Origin: Actinoplanes regularis
GTDB taxonomy: Bacteria > Actinomycetota > Actinomycetes > Mycobacteriales > Micromonosporaceae
Direction of reading: 5' to 3'
DNA length: 64,000 nucleotides
Assembly: GCF_900188005.1 (NCBI RefSeq)
Contig: NZ_FZNR01000018.1
Location: 62,001-126,000 of the forward strand
The position numbers were made by a program, and so were the translations under genes. The notes beneath the pieces are model-generated. The model did no database searches. It was not told the origin of the DNA and saw only the letters and a list, made by a program, of their open reading frames with translations. This document shows positions 24,933 to 34,431 of the stretch, piece after piece; the first letter of the stretch is position 1; each line of letters starts with the position of its first letter.

Positions 24933-27900
24933 TCAGCGGACCTGCGCCGCGTACCGGGAAGTGATCTCCTCGTCGGTCAGCGCCCGGTCGTACACCTGGA
25001 CCTGATCGACGTTCCCGGACCAGTAATCGGTCTTGTTGCCGGCGTACTTCGCCCGGCCGATCGAGAGCGGCCCGGTGCTGACCACATCCGGCCCCGCCGT
25101 CGTGGTCGCGACCCGCTTGCCGTCCACGAAGAGCCGGATCTCACCGGTGGCGTGGTCCCGGACCCCGACCAGCTGGTACCAGCGGTTCAGCTCGGGCGTG
25201 ACGACCAGCCGGGCCCGGTTGCCGCCGGGGGTGCTGAAAGCGAACGCGCCCTGCCCGTACTGCAGATAGAACGGGTTCTCGGTGCGCCGGCCGTCCTGGC
25301 TGACCGCCGTGGCGTAGTTGCCCGGCAGCCGGTCGAGGGTGACCCACGCGGCGATCGTGTAGTCGCGGGTGGTGTCGAGGACCGGCGCGGCGGTGTCCGC
25401 GTAGTCGCCGTCGCCGTCGAACTTCAGCGCGGAGCCGGTCACGCCCGGGGTCCAGGTGGTGTTCCCGGCCAGGGTGAGATCGCTGGTCCCGCCGCTGTCG
25501 CGGGCCGTGGTGCCGGTGCCCTCGTCCAGGCTCCACTCACCGTGACCGGGCGGCGCCGGGCGCTCCGCGGCCGCGGCTCCGGCGGCGATGACCCGGCGGT
25601 TGATCTCCCGCACGGGCGCGGGATCGACCTTGATCGCCCGCCGGTCGTACGTCCACAAGCCGTTGAGCTCGGTCTCCAGGTCGGTGATCTGGGTGTAGAC
25701 CGATCCGGAGAGCTCCGCCCCGGCGGCCTCGAGGTAGAACCGCTCGGTGTTGTCCACGTACTTCGCGGTCAGGGCGGCCTTGTCCGCGACGCCGCTGTAG
25801 ATCACCGCGGGCGTGCCCGGCCACATGTGCCCGGGGGTCCGCAGCGTGAAGCCGCCGTGCTCGCCGTCCATCGCGATCCGGGTCGCGTCGGGGTAGGCCG
25901 GGTCGCTGTTGTTGTAGTCGTGATGGTCGATGACGTCGCCCTTGCCGGAGTCGCCCTTGGAGGCGCAGCAGTTCACGCCGCTGTGCGCGTTCACGACCCG
26001 GGACGGGTCGGCGGCCTTGACCTGCTCGACCAGCTCGCCGGTCGCGGTCCGGTCCCACTCGCCCCAGCCCTCGTTGAACACCACCCAGCCGATCACCGAC
26101 GGCGAGTTGTGCAGCTGGTCCATCATCTCCCGGCCCTGGCCGAACCACGCCTGCTGACCGGCCGTGCCGGTGATGTCCGCGGAGACGAAGTCCTGCCACA
26201 CCAGCAGACCCAGCTCGTCGGCGTGCCGGTACCAGCGGGCCGGCTCCACCTTGATGTGCTTGCGCACCGCGTTGAAGCCGAGCTTCTTCGTCTCCACCAG
26301 GTCGAAGCGCAGCGCCGCGTCGCTCGGGGCGGTGTACAGACCGTCCGGGAAGAAGCCCTGGTCCAGCGTGGCGAGCGAGAAGATCGCCTTGCCGTTCAGG
26401 ACCAGCTTCGGAAAACCGGCGACCTTCTGTACGGCGATCGAGCGCATGCCGAAGTAGCTGCCCACCGAGTCGCGCCCGAGGGTCACGTCCAGGTCGTACA
26501 GGTAGGGATCGTCGGGAGTCCACAGGTGTGGCTGCCTGATCCGCAGGCTCAACTCGGCGCCGACGACACCGGTCACCGTGCCGACCTTGCGGCCCTTCCG
26601 GTCACGCGCGGTGGCGATCACCCGGGTGCCCGCCTTCGCACCGCCGGACCTGACCACGACGCGCAGCGAACCGGTCGCCAGGTCCGGGGTGGTGACGATC
26701 GAGTCGATGCCGGCGTCGGCGACCGGCTCCAGCCAGACCGTCTGCCAGATGCCCGACGACGGGGTGTAGACGATGCCGCCCGGGTTCAGCGACTGCTTGC
26801 CCTTCGGCTGGTCCGGCCCGGTCGCGTCGGTGACCTCGACCAGGATCTCCTGCCGCCCGTGGCCGCGCAGCGCGCCGGTGATGTCCGCGGTGAACGCGGT
26901 GTAGCCGCCGGTGTGCTCGGTCACCAGCGTGCCGTTGACGTAGACCCTGGCCTGGTAGTCGACGGCGCCGAAGTTGAGTTTGAGCCGCTTGCCGGCGCCG
27001 ATCCGCCAGCTCCGCGGCACGGTGACGAGCTTGCGGTAGAACATGTGCGACTCGCGGCGCTCGATGCCGGACAGCTGCGACTCGACCGGGAACGGCACGA
27101 TGATCCGCTCGCCCAGCTTCGTGCCGAAGACGGGCTGCTCACCGGCGGCGGCGCCGGTGAACTCCCACGGCCCGTTCAGGTTCAGCCAGTCGTCGCGGAC
27201 CAGCTGCGGGCGCGGGTACTCCGGCAGCGGGTGCCGCTCGTTCAGCTTGTCGCCCCACGGGGTGGTCAGGCGGTGCGTGGAGGTGTTGGTCGCGGAGCGG
27301 ATCAGCTGCGGGACCGTCTCCCCGCCGACGACGAGGCCGCCGGTTCCGTCGTAGTTGACCCGGACCCGCTGGCCGGCCTGGATCGGTTCGGCGAGGGTGA
27401 CCACGAGTCTCGTACCGTCGCGGGGGTCTTTTCTGATCGTCGAGATCGGCATCGGCGTGGTGTCGGCCTCGACCACCAGATGCGCCGCGGTCTGCGCGAC
27501 GTCGCCGACCGGCGCGTCGAAGTCGGCGACGAGCTCGCGGCCCTCCGATCCGATCTGCAGGGCGACCGGGAAGACCTGGAAGCCGTCCGGCGGCGTGAAC
27601 GCCGACTCCGGCACGATCTGCTTCGCCAGCCCCGCGCCCGACCAGCGCAGGAAGATGTTCGCGCCGCCGACGTCCTGGAACAGCTCGACCCGCAGGTCGT
27701 GCGCCTCCCCGGCGACCAGGTGCACCGGTGCGCTGGTCTGCTCCCGGTCCCAGTCACCGACCCAGTGGTCGATCACCGGCTGCCCGTCGAGGTAGAACCG
27801 GAACCCGTTGTCACCGATCAGGAAGAACGTGTAGTCGCCGGTCGCCGGGGCGGTGAGCTTGCCGGTCCACCGGGCGGTGGTGTGCTCGGTGCGCCCGAGG

Positions 27901-28139
27901 AACGACTGGAAGCTGCCGGTCAGATCGGCGAGGTCGATGTTCGGGTCCAGCGAGATACCGCCCAGCTGGGCGAAGTCGCGGGCGCCCGGGGCGGACATCC
28001 GGAAGTACTCGCCCTTCAGGCCGTGCACGGCCGCCGCGGCCGCGGGGGCCTGGGCCGAAGCGGCGCCCGGTGGCGCCGCGAGGAACGAGAGAACCATGAG
28101 GACGGCCAGGAGCAGCGCTCTCCACGGCGATCGTGGCAT
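24933..28139 (-). CDS. secreted PA14 - GH2 - LamG glycoside hydrolase
   Basis: A 1068-residue multidomain exported enzyme. Signal peptide, residues 1-30. PA14 carbohydrate-binding domain, about 38-190 (LKGEYFRMSAP, FLIGDNGFRFYLDGQ). GH2 sugar-binding, immunoglobulin-like and TIM-barrel domains, about 310-850: NLNGPWEF; the GFNAVRKHIKVEP signature; acid/base Glu near 688 in FNEGWGEWD; a candidate nucleophile Glu in MDGEHGG near 760. C-terminal LamG/concanavalin-like domain, about 870-1065 (YTIAAWVTLDRLPG ... LFVDGKRVA). GH2 covers beta-galactosidase, mannosidase and glucuronidase; sequence alone does not decide. Two lectin-like modules suggest a polymeric or surface substrate. Convergent with the L,D-transpeptidase gene. 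Confidence 0.88.
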   Translation of the reverse strand: MPRSPWRALLLAVLMVLSFLAAPPGAASAQAPAAAAAVHGLKGEYFRMSAPGARDFAQLGGISLDPNIDLADLTGSFQSFLGRTEHTTARWTGKLTAPATGDYTFFLIGDNGFRFYLDGQPVIDHWVGDWDREQTSAPVHLVAGEAHDLRVELFQDVGGANIFLRWSGAGLAKQIVPESAFTPPDGFQVFPVALQIGSEGRELVADFDAPVGDVAQTAAHLVVEADTTPMPISTIRKDPRDGTRLVVTLAEPIQAGQRVRVNYDGTGGLVVGGETVPQLIRSATNTSTHRLTTPWGDKLNERHPLPEYPRPQLVRDDWLNLNGPWEFTGAAAGEQPVFGTKLGERIIVPFPVESQLSGIERRESHMFYRKLVTVPRSWRIGAGKRLKLNFGAVDYQARVYVNGTLVTEHTGGYTAFTADITGALRGHGRQEILVEVTDATGPDQPKGKQSLNPGGIVYTPSSGIWQTVWLEPVADAGIDSIVTTPDLATGSLRVVVRSGGAKAGTRVIATARDRKGRKVGTVTGVVGAELSLRIRQPHLWTPDDPYLYDLDVTLGRDSVGSYFGMRSIAVQKVAGFPKLVLNGKAIFSLATLDQGFFPDGLYTAPSDAALRFDLVETKKLGFNAVRKHIKVEPARWYRHADELGLLVWQDFVSADITGTAGQQAWFGQGREMMDQLHNSPSVIGWVVFNEGWGEWDRTATGELVEQVKAADPSRVVNAHSGVNCCASKGDSGKGDVIDHHDYNNSDPAYPDATRIAMDGEHGGFTLRTPGHMWPGTPAVIYSGVADKAALTAKYVDNTERFYLEAAGAELSGSVYTQITDLETELNGLWTYDRRAIKVDPAPVREINRRVIAAGAAAAERPAPPGHGEWSLDEGTGTTARDSGGTSDLTLAGNTTWTPGVTGSALKFDGDGDYADTAAPVLDTTRDYTIAAWVTLDRLPGNYATAVSQDGRRTENPFYLQYGQGAFAFSTPGGNRARLVVTPELNRWYQLVGVRDHATGEIRLFVDGKRVATTTAGPDVVSTGPLSIGRAKYAGNKTDYWSGNVDQVQVYDRALTDEEITSRYAAQVR

Positions 28140-28319
28140 CGGTTGTTTCCCTTCGCCTGACTAGGTAACAACCCTTACATTGAGCCAGTTACATGTGTGA
28201 TGTCAACGAAAAGCAACAGGAACAAACGTGTTCGCAAGATTTTCGCACCGGCCCCGGCCGCCGGGAACCGCGCCGCGCCCTCTAGGGTGTCGATGCATTT
28301 GCACTCATGGGGGAACTTC

Positions 28320-29075
28320 TTGAAACTGCGCCGCCTGCTCCTGACCACGACCATCACCCTGCTCGCCACCACGGGATGCACCCCGCCGCCCCCTGGGAAG
28401 GCGAACTCGGGCCCTTCGGCACCGGCGGCCGGCCAGTCGCCTTCCGGCCCCAGCGCCAAGGAGGAACTGCTGGCGGCGCTGCGCAAGACGCACGCCGCCG
28501 CCTACACCTTCAAGGTGCAGGCGGACCTGCCCGACTCCAAGCACGGAAAAGCGAGCGGCGCGTTCGATCCGAAACGCGTCCTGTACTCCGTGACGACCAA
28601 GGAGTCCGGCGGCAAGGACCCCGACTCCGGCCAGCGCGTCGTCGTCGGCAAGGACAGTTTCACGCGGGGGGATTCCAACGACGAATGGGTCCACCTCGAC
28701 CTCCGGCGGATCAAGCCCACCAACACGCTGGAATCCTTCGACATGAAGGACCCGACCGGCCTGGCCAAGTTCGCCTCCTCGATCGAATCGGTGGAGCGGA
28801 CCGGCCCGAACACGTTCCGCGGCGAGTTCACCGCGATGCAGACGGGTGACCCGTTCGTTCCCATCGGCACGCCCAGCATCATCGTCTTCAGCTTCGGCAC
28901 CTCCGATTTCACCGCGACGACAGACGGCAAGGGATGGGTCACGTCGGTCGCCGTCGAACTGAAGGACGAGAAGGCGACCCTCAAGATGACGACCACGCTG
29001 GGCAGCCACGGCAAACCGACCGGGATCGCCAAGCCGAAGCACTACGGCGAGGCCGCCGACTTCTACTACGACTAG
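28320..29075 (+). CDS. lipoprotein of unknown function
   Basis: A 251-residue exported lipoprotein. TTG at 28320 follows GGGGGAA and starts KLRRLLLTTTITLLATTGC, a lipoprotein signal with Cys at residue 20. A Pro/Ser linker then leads to a domain (about 45-250) with alternating strands (YTFKVQADLPDSKHGKASGAF ... VGKDSFTRGDSNDEWVHLDL ... WVTSVAVELKDE). This resembles the LppX/LprG-like or LolA-like half-barrel found in actinobacterial lipoproteins that carry lipids; that resemblance is a guess. An ATG at 28293 is possible but would add an unnatural N-terminus. It ends eight bases before the carboxylesterase gene, so the two are probably cotranscribed. Confidence 0.75.
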   Translation: MKLRRLLLTTTITLLATTGCTPPPPGKANSGPSAPAAGQSPSGPSAKEELLAALRKTHAAAYTFKVQADLPDSKHGKASGAFDPKRVLYSVTTKESGGKDPDSGQRVVVGKDSFTRGDSNDEWVHLDLRRIKPTNTLESFDMKDPTGLAKFASSIESVERTGPNTFRGEFTAMQTGDPFVPIGTPSIIVFSFGTSDFTATTDGKGWVTSVAVELKDEKATLKMTTTLGSHGKPTGIAKPKHYGEAADFYYD

Positions 29076-29083
29076 GGAGATCG

Positions 29084-30562
29084 ATGGCTGAGGGTCGCGT
29101 CGCGTCCATCTCGACCGGCAGGCTGCGCGGAACCGTCGCCGACGGCGTCGCCCGCTTCCTGGGCATCCCCTACGCGGCCGCGCCGTTCGGCCCGAACCGG
29201 CTCCAGCCGCCGCGGCCGGTCCAGCCGTGGCCGGGCGAGCGGGACGCCACCCGGTTCGGCGCGACCGCACCGCAGGGCAGCTACCCGCTCTACCTGCGGG
29301 AGATCCTGCCGGAGGTGATCATCGCGGGCGACGACTGCCTGAACCTGAACGTCTGGGCCCCGGCCACGACGACCGGTGGGCTGCCGGTGCTGGTCTGGAT
29401 CCACGGCGGCTCGTACACGAACGGCTCCGGCTCGGTCGCCGACTACGACGGTACGCACTTCGCCGAGGACGGCGTCGTCTGCGTCACCATCAACTACCGC
29501 CTCGGCGTGGAAGGGTTCCTGGCCGCCGAGGGCGGCACCCCGAACCGTGGGCTGCTCGACATGGTGGCGGCGCTGCGCTGGGTCCGCGACGAGATCGCGG
29601 CGTTCGGCGGCGACCCGGCCCGGGTCACCGTCGCCGGCGAGTCGGCGGGTGCGATGGCGATCTCCGCGCTGCTCGCCATGCCGGCGGCGGCCGGGCTGTT
29701 CTGCGGCGCCATCCTGCAGAGCGGCGCCGCCGCGCACACCCTCAGCGCGGAGTCGGCGCGGCGGGTGGCCGAGCGCGTGGGCGCGACCCTGGGCGTACCG
29801 CCGACCGTCGAGGCGCTGGCGCAGCTGCCACCACAGGTCCTGGTCGAGGCGGTCACCACGGTCTCGGCCGCAGTCGTCGCCGGCGACGCCGCGGAGTGGG
29901 GCGAGCTCGCCGTCCGGAAGCTGCCGTTCGGGCCGTTCGTCGACGGTGACGTGCTGCCGGCGGCACCGCTGGACGCCATCGCCGCGGGCGCCTCGGCCGA
30001 GGTCCGGCTGCTGCTCTGCACCACTCGCGACGAGTGGCGGCTCTTCGTCGTCCCGAACCGGGTCATCGACGCGATCGACGAGCAGATGCTGGCCGGCCGG
30101 GCCGGCGCGATCGGCCTGTCCCCGGAGGGCCTCGCGGCCTATCGGGCGAGCCGGCCGGACGCGTCGCCCGGGGAGCTGCTCTCGGCCATCCTGACCGACT
30201 TCACCTACCGGCAGCCGGCCCTCGCGCTGGCTCTGGCCCGGCCGGCCGGTGCCGCACCGACGTGGATCGCCCGTTTCGACGGGGTCGACGCCGCCGACAA
30301 CCACGGACTGGGCCCGTGCCACACGGCGGAGATCCCGTACGTCTTCGGCACCGCGGCCCTGCCCGTGATGCGGCCTCGCCTCGGTACGCACCCCGCCGCC
30401 GCCACGGTGGAGACCATGCACGGCGCCTGGGTCCGGTTCGTCCGCGACGGCGATCCGGGCTGGCCCGCCGCCGACCGTGCCGGGCGGCCGACCGCGCTGC
30501 TGGGCGAACGCGTCGAGGTCGTACCCGACCCGGACGCCCAGGAGCGGAAAGCCTGGTCATGA
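29084..30562 (+). CDS. type-B carboxylesterase, cytoplasmic
   Basis: A 492-residue alpha/beta-hydrolase of the carboxylesterase/cholinesterase family. It has GIPYAAAPFGPNRLQPP, EDDCLNLN-type GDDCLNLNVWAP, oxyanion loop WIHGGSYTNGSG, nucleophile in AGESAGAMA, and a later Glu/His pair (DNHGLGPCHTAEIPYVFG with the catalytic His). No signal peptide, in contrast to the related enzyme at 32804. The ATG lies after GGGAGA. Gene order lipoprotein, esterase, then a convergent MFS transporter with a four-base gap suggests a small ester-utilisation cluster. Substrate unknown. Confidence 0.88.
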   Translation: MAEGRVASISTGRLRGTVADGVARFLGIPYAAAPFGPNRLQPPRPVQPWPGERDATRFGATAPQGSYPLYLREILPEVIIAGDDCLNLNVWAPATTTGGLPVLVWIHGGSYTNGSGSVADYDGTHFAEDGVVCVTINYRLGVEGFLAAEGGTPNRGLLDMVAALRWVRDEIAAFGGDPARVTVAGESAGAMAISALLAMPAAAGLFCGAILQSGAAAHTLSAESARRVAERVGATLGVPPTVEALAQLPPQVLVEAVTTVSAAVVAGDAAEWGELAVRKLPFGPFVDGDVLPAAPLDAIAAGASAEVRLLLCTTRDEWRLFVVPNRVIDAIDEQMLAGRAGAIGLSPEGLAAYRASRPDASPGELLSAILTDFTYRQPALALALARPAGAAPTWIARFDGVDAADNHGLGPCHTAEIPYVFGTAALPVMRPRLGTHPAAATVETMHGAWVRFVRDGDPGWPAADRAGRPTALLGERVEVVPDPDAQERKAWS

Positions 30563-30566
30563 ACCG

Positions 30567-31901
30567 TCAGGCCGGTTCGGGTACGGCCTGCTCCGACGGC
30601 GGGACGACGATCCTCTTCTCCCGCCGGATGACCAGCGCCAGCACCGGCACCAGCGCGACGCCGACACACGCCGCGCCGACGATCGTGTAATACGGCGCGA
30701 AGACGTTCCCGGTCGACTCCTCGATCAGACCGTACGCATAGGGGCCGACGAAGCCGCCGGTGATCCCGAGCATGTTGATGAACGCGAGGCCCGCGGCCGC
30801 GACCAGCCCCGACATCCGCGACATGGCGACCGACCAGAAGAGCGGCAGGGTGCCGATGGAGAAGAAGCTGGACAGCAGGATCAGCAGGACGCTGAACACG
30901 GCGTTCGTGGAGAACAGGAACGTGGTCATGATGACCAGGACCCCGGCCGTGCAGACCCCGATCAGCGCGATCTCGTGGCCGAACCGCCGCTTCATCCACG
31001 GGAAGAACAGCACCCCCGCGAGGGCGGCGATTCCGCTGCTGCCCGCGACGATCCCGATCAGGAACGGGCTCTTCAGGCCGAGTTCCTGCAGCAGCGCCGG
31101 GAAGTTGAATCCGACACCGGAGCCGATCGCCTGGTTGATGAAGTAGATCGCGGCGAGCATGAGCACCACCGGGCGGCCGAACGCCAGGCGCAACGTCGTG
31201 CCGAGCGTGGCCGGGTGCGGCGCGCTCGAGCCCACGGCCCGCTCGGTCAGGATCGCGGCCTCCGGCTGCGTGAGCCATTTCGCGTCGGCCGGCCGGTCGG
31301 GCAGGGTGAACCAGACGAGGCCGCCGACGAGGACCGTGAAGAGCCCCTCGACCAGGAACATGATCTGCCAGCCGTGCAGGCCGGCGAGTCCGTCCAGCTC
31401 CATCAGCGCGCCGCCCATCGGGGAGCCGACGAAGATGGCGATGCAGGGCGCGAGGTAGACGAGGCCGACCATCGTCACGCGGTGCTGCTGCGCGAACCAC
31501 ATTGTGATCATGTACATCAGGGCCGGGAAGAGACCGGCCTCGGTGGCGCCGAGCGCCAGCCGCAGAATGTAGAACGACGTCTCGCCCTGGACGAACATCA
31601 TGGCGGCGGAGACCAGGCCCCAGGTGACCGCGATACGGGTGATCCAGATCCGTGGGCCGATCCGGTAGAGAATCATGTTGCTCGGCACTTCGAGCAGGGC
31701 ATAGGTCAGAAAGAACAAACCGGCGCCCAGCCCGTACGCGGCCACACTGATCCCGACGTCGGCGCCGAGTGCCGTTTTTGCCAGCGCGATATTCGACCGG
31801 TCTATGTAGGACATGAAATAGGCGATACCGAGCACCGGCAGCAGCCGGGTCATCACTTTTCTCGTCGCCTGCTGATGCAGGATGTCTGCCGCGTTCGTCA
31901 T
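30567..31901 (-). CDS. MFS transporter, anion:cation symporter type
   Basis: A 444-residue twelve-helix major facilitator. The N-terminal half has the family marker YIDRSNIALAKTALGADVGIS, typical of the ACS (phthalate/tartrate/galactonate) group, then LLEVPSNMILYRIGPRIWITRI (motif A-like loop) and ATEAGLFPALMYMITMW. The C-terminal half runs from KSPFLIGIVAGSSG on. It likely imports an organic acid anion with protons. It is divergent from the TetR gene at 32104; the inverted repeat at 32004-32019 lies between the starts, so it is probably TetR-controlled. The start at 31901 was chosen for GGAGGA upstream; the longer frame adds an Arg-rich non-family tail. Confidence 0.88.
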   Translation of the reverse strand: MTNAADILHQQATRKVMTRLLPVLGIAYFMSYIDRSNIALAKTALGADVGISVAAYGLGAGLFFLTYALLEVPSNMILYRIGPRIWITRIAVTWGLVSAAMMFVQGETSFYILRLALGATEAGLFPALMYMITMWFAQQHRVTMVGLVYLAPCIAIFVGSPMGGALMELDGLAGLHGWQIMFLVEGLFTVLVGGLVWFTLPDRPADAKWLTQPEAAILTERAVGSSAPHPATLGTTLRLAFGRPVVLMLAAIYFINQAIGSGVGFNFPALLQELGLKSPFLIGIVAGSSGIAALAGVLFFPWMKRRFGHEIALIGVCTAGVLVIMTTFLFSTNAVFSVLLILLSSFFSIGTLPLFWSVAMSRMSGLVAAAGLAFINMLGITGGFVGPYAYGLIEESTGNVFAPYYTIVGAACVGVALVPVLALVIRREKRIVVPPSEQAVPEPA

Positions 31902-32003
31902 CGGACGGGTCCTCCGGATTCGGCGATCTCTGCGATGCGGTCCGACCGGTCCGGCCGCCGCATCCGCAACGTCAAGCGCATTGCAGAAAGGCCATCTACC
32001 TGG

Positions 32004-32019
32004 GATACTACGGAGTATC
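32004..32019. promoter_or_regulatory. TetR operator copy 1 (predicted)
   Basis: GATACTACGGAGTATC has six-base arms (GATACT/AGTATC) around a four-base centre and lies between the divergent MFS and TetR genes. It shares the pattern ATACT-N4-AGTAT with the site at 32791-32806. Confidence 0.7.
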
Positions 32020-32103
32020 ACGGTAAGGTTCGTCGATGTCCTGTGTCAACCGTCACATTGCGAAGCCGGCCAGTTAGCCTGGTTCGGACGAACAGGAGGC
32101 GCC

Positions 32104-32724
32104 GTGAGCGCGAGCCCCGAGGTTGCCGTCGACGCGAGGACCAGGATCCTCGACGCGGCGGCCGAGGCCTTCACCCGTAACGGGTTCGCCGGCACCACGA
32201 TCGACGACATCGCCCACGACGTCGGGGCCACCAAAGGCCTGATTTATTACCATTTCAGATCGAAGTTCGACATCCTCCTCGCGGTTTACGGGGAGGCCAT
32301 GCGCCGCGTCCGCGAGCGGGTCGAGCCGCACTCCACCGGGCCCGGGACCGGCCGCGAACGGCTGACGGCCATGTCGATGGCCCACGAGCTCAACCTGATG
32401 GACGGCCTCGCCTACCACAACGTCGTGCACCAGACGGTGCGCGGCGAGGCGTCGACCGCGCTCAAGGCTCACCAGCGCGACACCCTGCGGGACCTGAACG
32501 GCCTGCGCAGCGACTACGAGGCGATGTTCCGCCGGGTCGTCGTCGAGGGCATCGACGACGGTTCGCTGCGCGGAGTCGACGCCGCGCTGGCCACCCGGAC
32601 CCTGCTGAGCAATCTCAACGCGGTCGACATGTGGTACCGGAGGATCGACGGCCAGGGCCCCGATGAGATAAATGACCTGGCCCGCCAGATTGTCGACCTG
32701 TTGATCGGCGGCCTCGCCGCCTGA
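32104..32724 (+). CDS. TetR family regulator
   Basis: A 206-residue regulator. The N-terminal TetR helix-turn-helix is residues about 10-60 (RILDAAAEAFTRNGFAGTTI, DDIAHDVGATKGLIYYHFRSK). The C-terminal ligand domain contains HELNLMDGLAYHNVVHQTVRGE and ends with RQIVDLLIGGL. GTG start. It is flanked by an ATACT-N4-AGTAT inverted repeat on each side: one in front of itself and the MFS gene, one in front of the secreted esterase downstream. I infer that it represses transporter, itself and esterase, with an ester or acid product as inducer. Confidence 0.88.
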   Translation: MSASPEVAVDARTRILDAAAEAFTRNGFAGTTIDDIAHDVGATKGLIYYHFRSKFDILLAVYGEAMRRVRERVEPHSTGPGTGRERLTAMSMAHELNLMDGLAYHNVVHQTVRGEASTALKAHQRDTLRDLNGLRSDYEAMFRRVVVEGIDDGSLRGVDAALATRTLLSNLNAVDMWYRRIDGQGPDEINDLARQIVDLLIGGLAA

Positions 32725-32790
32725 CAGAACCGCATTTCCGTCCCTTATGGACATCGAAAACAATCAATAGACTTCGATGTATGCAAAGTG

Positions 32791-32806
32791 CATACTGCCG
32801 AGTATG
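32791..32806. promoter_or_regulatory. TetR operator copy 2 (predicted)
   Basis: CATACTGCCGAGTATG has six-base arms CATACT/AGTATG and the same spacing as the site at 32004-32019. It overlaps the putative ATG of the secreted carboxylesterase at 32804, so a bound repressor would block transcription start or early elongation. Confidence 0.7.
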
Positions 32807-34426
32807 TCTAGTCGAGAGCTGGTAAATTCCACCACGACACTCCGGCCGACAAAGGCGTATCCGGGGCGGATTCTCGCCCTCGTGGCCCTGGCCGTCTGCG
32901 CCACCGTGATCGGGCCGCCGGCCACCGCGAGCGCCGCCGCCGACCCCTCGATCGTCACCACCGAGACCGGCACGGTGCAGGGGGTGGTCGCCGCCGACCG
33001 GCGCACCTTCTCCGGCATCCCGTACGCCGCCCCACCGATCGGGGCGCTGCGCTGGAAACCACCCCAGCCCGCCCCGGCCTGGGCCGGAATCCGGGACGCC
33101 GGCGAGCCGGGTGCCCCCTGCGCGCAGCCGAACGTGCCGAGCAGCAGTGAAGACTGCCTCTACCTCAACGTCACCACGCCGCCCGTCAGCAAGGGCACCC
33201 GGCTCCCCGTGCTGGTCTGGATCCACGGCGGATCCCTCACCACGGGCGCCGGCAGCTACTACCCGGCGACCCGGCTGCTGGCCGCCGGCCCCATCCTGCT
33301 GGTCACCGTCAACTACCGGCTCGGCGCGCTCGGCTTCCTGGCGCATCCGGCCCTGGACGACGGAGCGGCCAAGTCCGGCGCTTACGGCTTCGCCGACCAG
33401 ACGGCCGCCCTGCGCTGGGTGCGGCGCAACATCGCCGCGTTCGGCGGGGATCCCGGCAACGTCACGCTCGCCGGTGAGTCGGCCGGCGGCGGCAGCACCT
33501 GCGCGCAGCTCGTCTCCCCCGCGGCCGCCGGCCTGTTCCAGCGAGCCATCATCCAGAGCGCACCCTGCGTCAACGCGACCGCGCTGCCCTGGTGGAGACC
33601 GCTCGCCCAGTCCGAGAGCCTCGGGTTGCGGGCAGCGGCGACGTTCGGGTGCGCCGACGCGGCGACCGCGGCCGCCTGCCTGCGCAAGGTTCCGGTCGCG
33701 ACCCTGCTCGCCGCGGCCACGCCCTCCTCCCAGATCGCGTTCCCGCCCGGCATCGGTGGTGACGTCCTGCCGGAGGACCCCGGCGTGGCCGTCTCCTCCG
33801 GACGCTTCAACCGGGTGCCGGTGATCCACGGCGGCACCCGCGACGAGCACCGCCTCTTCGTGGCCCTCCAGGAATTGAGCTCCGGCCGGCCGATGTCCGC
33901 CGACGACTACACCACCATGCTGCGGACCACGTTCGGCACCGACTCCGGTGCGATCCTGGCGCGGTACCCGCTGTCCAGGTTCGGCTCGCCGAGCCTGGCC
34001 GCGGCGACGGTCCTCACCGACGCCGGCTGGTCCTGCCCGGCGCTGCGCACCGAGCAGGCGTTCGCGAAATGGGTCCCGACGTTCGCCTACGAGTTCGCCG
34101 ACGCGAACGCACCGGTGTTCGCGGGCACCGAGTCGGTGAGCTTCCCGCAGGCCGCCTACCACGCGGCCGAACTGCAGTACCTGTTCGCCGGCCCCGTCTT
34201 TCCCGACGTGCTGAGTCCCCAGCAGACCCGGCTGTCGCAACAGATGGTCCGCTACTGGGTGCGGTTCACGACGACGGGGACGCTCGCCGGCGCGGGCTCA
34301 CCGGCGTGGCCGAGGTTCTCGCCCGGGTCCACTCAGGTCCTGTCCCTCGCTCCGGGGGCAGGCGGTATCAAGGGAGCGGACCTGAGCGCTGCGCACAACT
34401 GCGCCTTCTGGGCGCGGTACCCCTGA
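32804..34426 (+). CDS. secreted type-B carboxylesterase
   Basis: A 540-residue exported esterase. A basic N-terminus and hydrophobic stretch (ILALVALAVCATVIGPP) end at ATASAAA near residue 45. The family blocks follow: GIPYAAPPIGALRWKPP, SSEDCLYLNV, WIHGGSLTTGAG, AGESAGGGST (nucleophile Ser), a Glu in GGTRDEH or later, and FPQAAYHAAELQYLF (catalytic His). ATG 32777 is also possible. Both starts lie at or near the operator, suggesting a short-leader or leaderless transcript. It shares the fold but little detail with the cytoplasmic esterase at 29084: one may act outside, the other on imported material. Convergent with the monooxygenase gene. Confidence 0.87.
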   Translation: MSSRELVNSTTTLRPTKAYPGRILALVALAVCATVIGPPATASAAADPSIVTTETGTVQGVVAADRRTFSGIPYAAPPIGALRWKPPQPAPAWAGIRDAGEPGAPCAQPNVPSSSEDCLYLNVTTPPVSKGTRLPVLVWIHGGSLTTGAGSYYPATRLLAAGPILLVTVNYRLGALGFLAHPALDDGAAKSGAYGFADQTAALRWVRRNIAAFGGDPGNVTLAGESAGGGSTCAQLVSPAAAGLFQRAIIQSAPCVNATALPWWRPLAQSESLGLRAAATFGCADAATAAACLRKVPVATLLAAATPSSQIAFPPGIGGDVLPEDPGVAVSSGRFNRVPVIHGGTRDEHRLFVALQELSSGRPMSADDYTTMLRTTFGTDSGAILARYPLSRFGSPSLAAATVLTDAGWSCPALRTEQAFAKWVPTFAYEFADANAPVFAGTESVSFPQAAYHAAELQYLFAGPVFPDVLSPQQTRLSQQMVRYWVRFTTTGTLAGAGSPAWPRFSPGSTQVLSLAPGAGGIKGADLSAAHNCAFWARYP

Positions 34427-34431
34427 TTCCG

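Noticed and set aside
25152..28160. Open reading frame of about 1000 codons on the plus strand opposite the GH2 enzyme
   Set aside because: Composition (Arg, Asp, Val rich) and exact overlap with a well-supported gene mark it as an antisense shadow.
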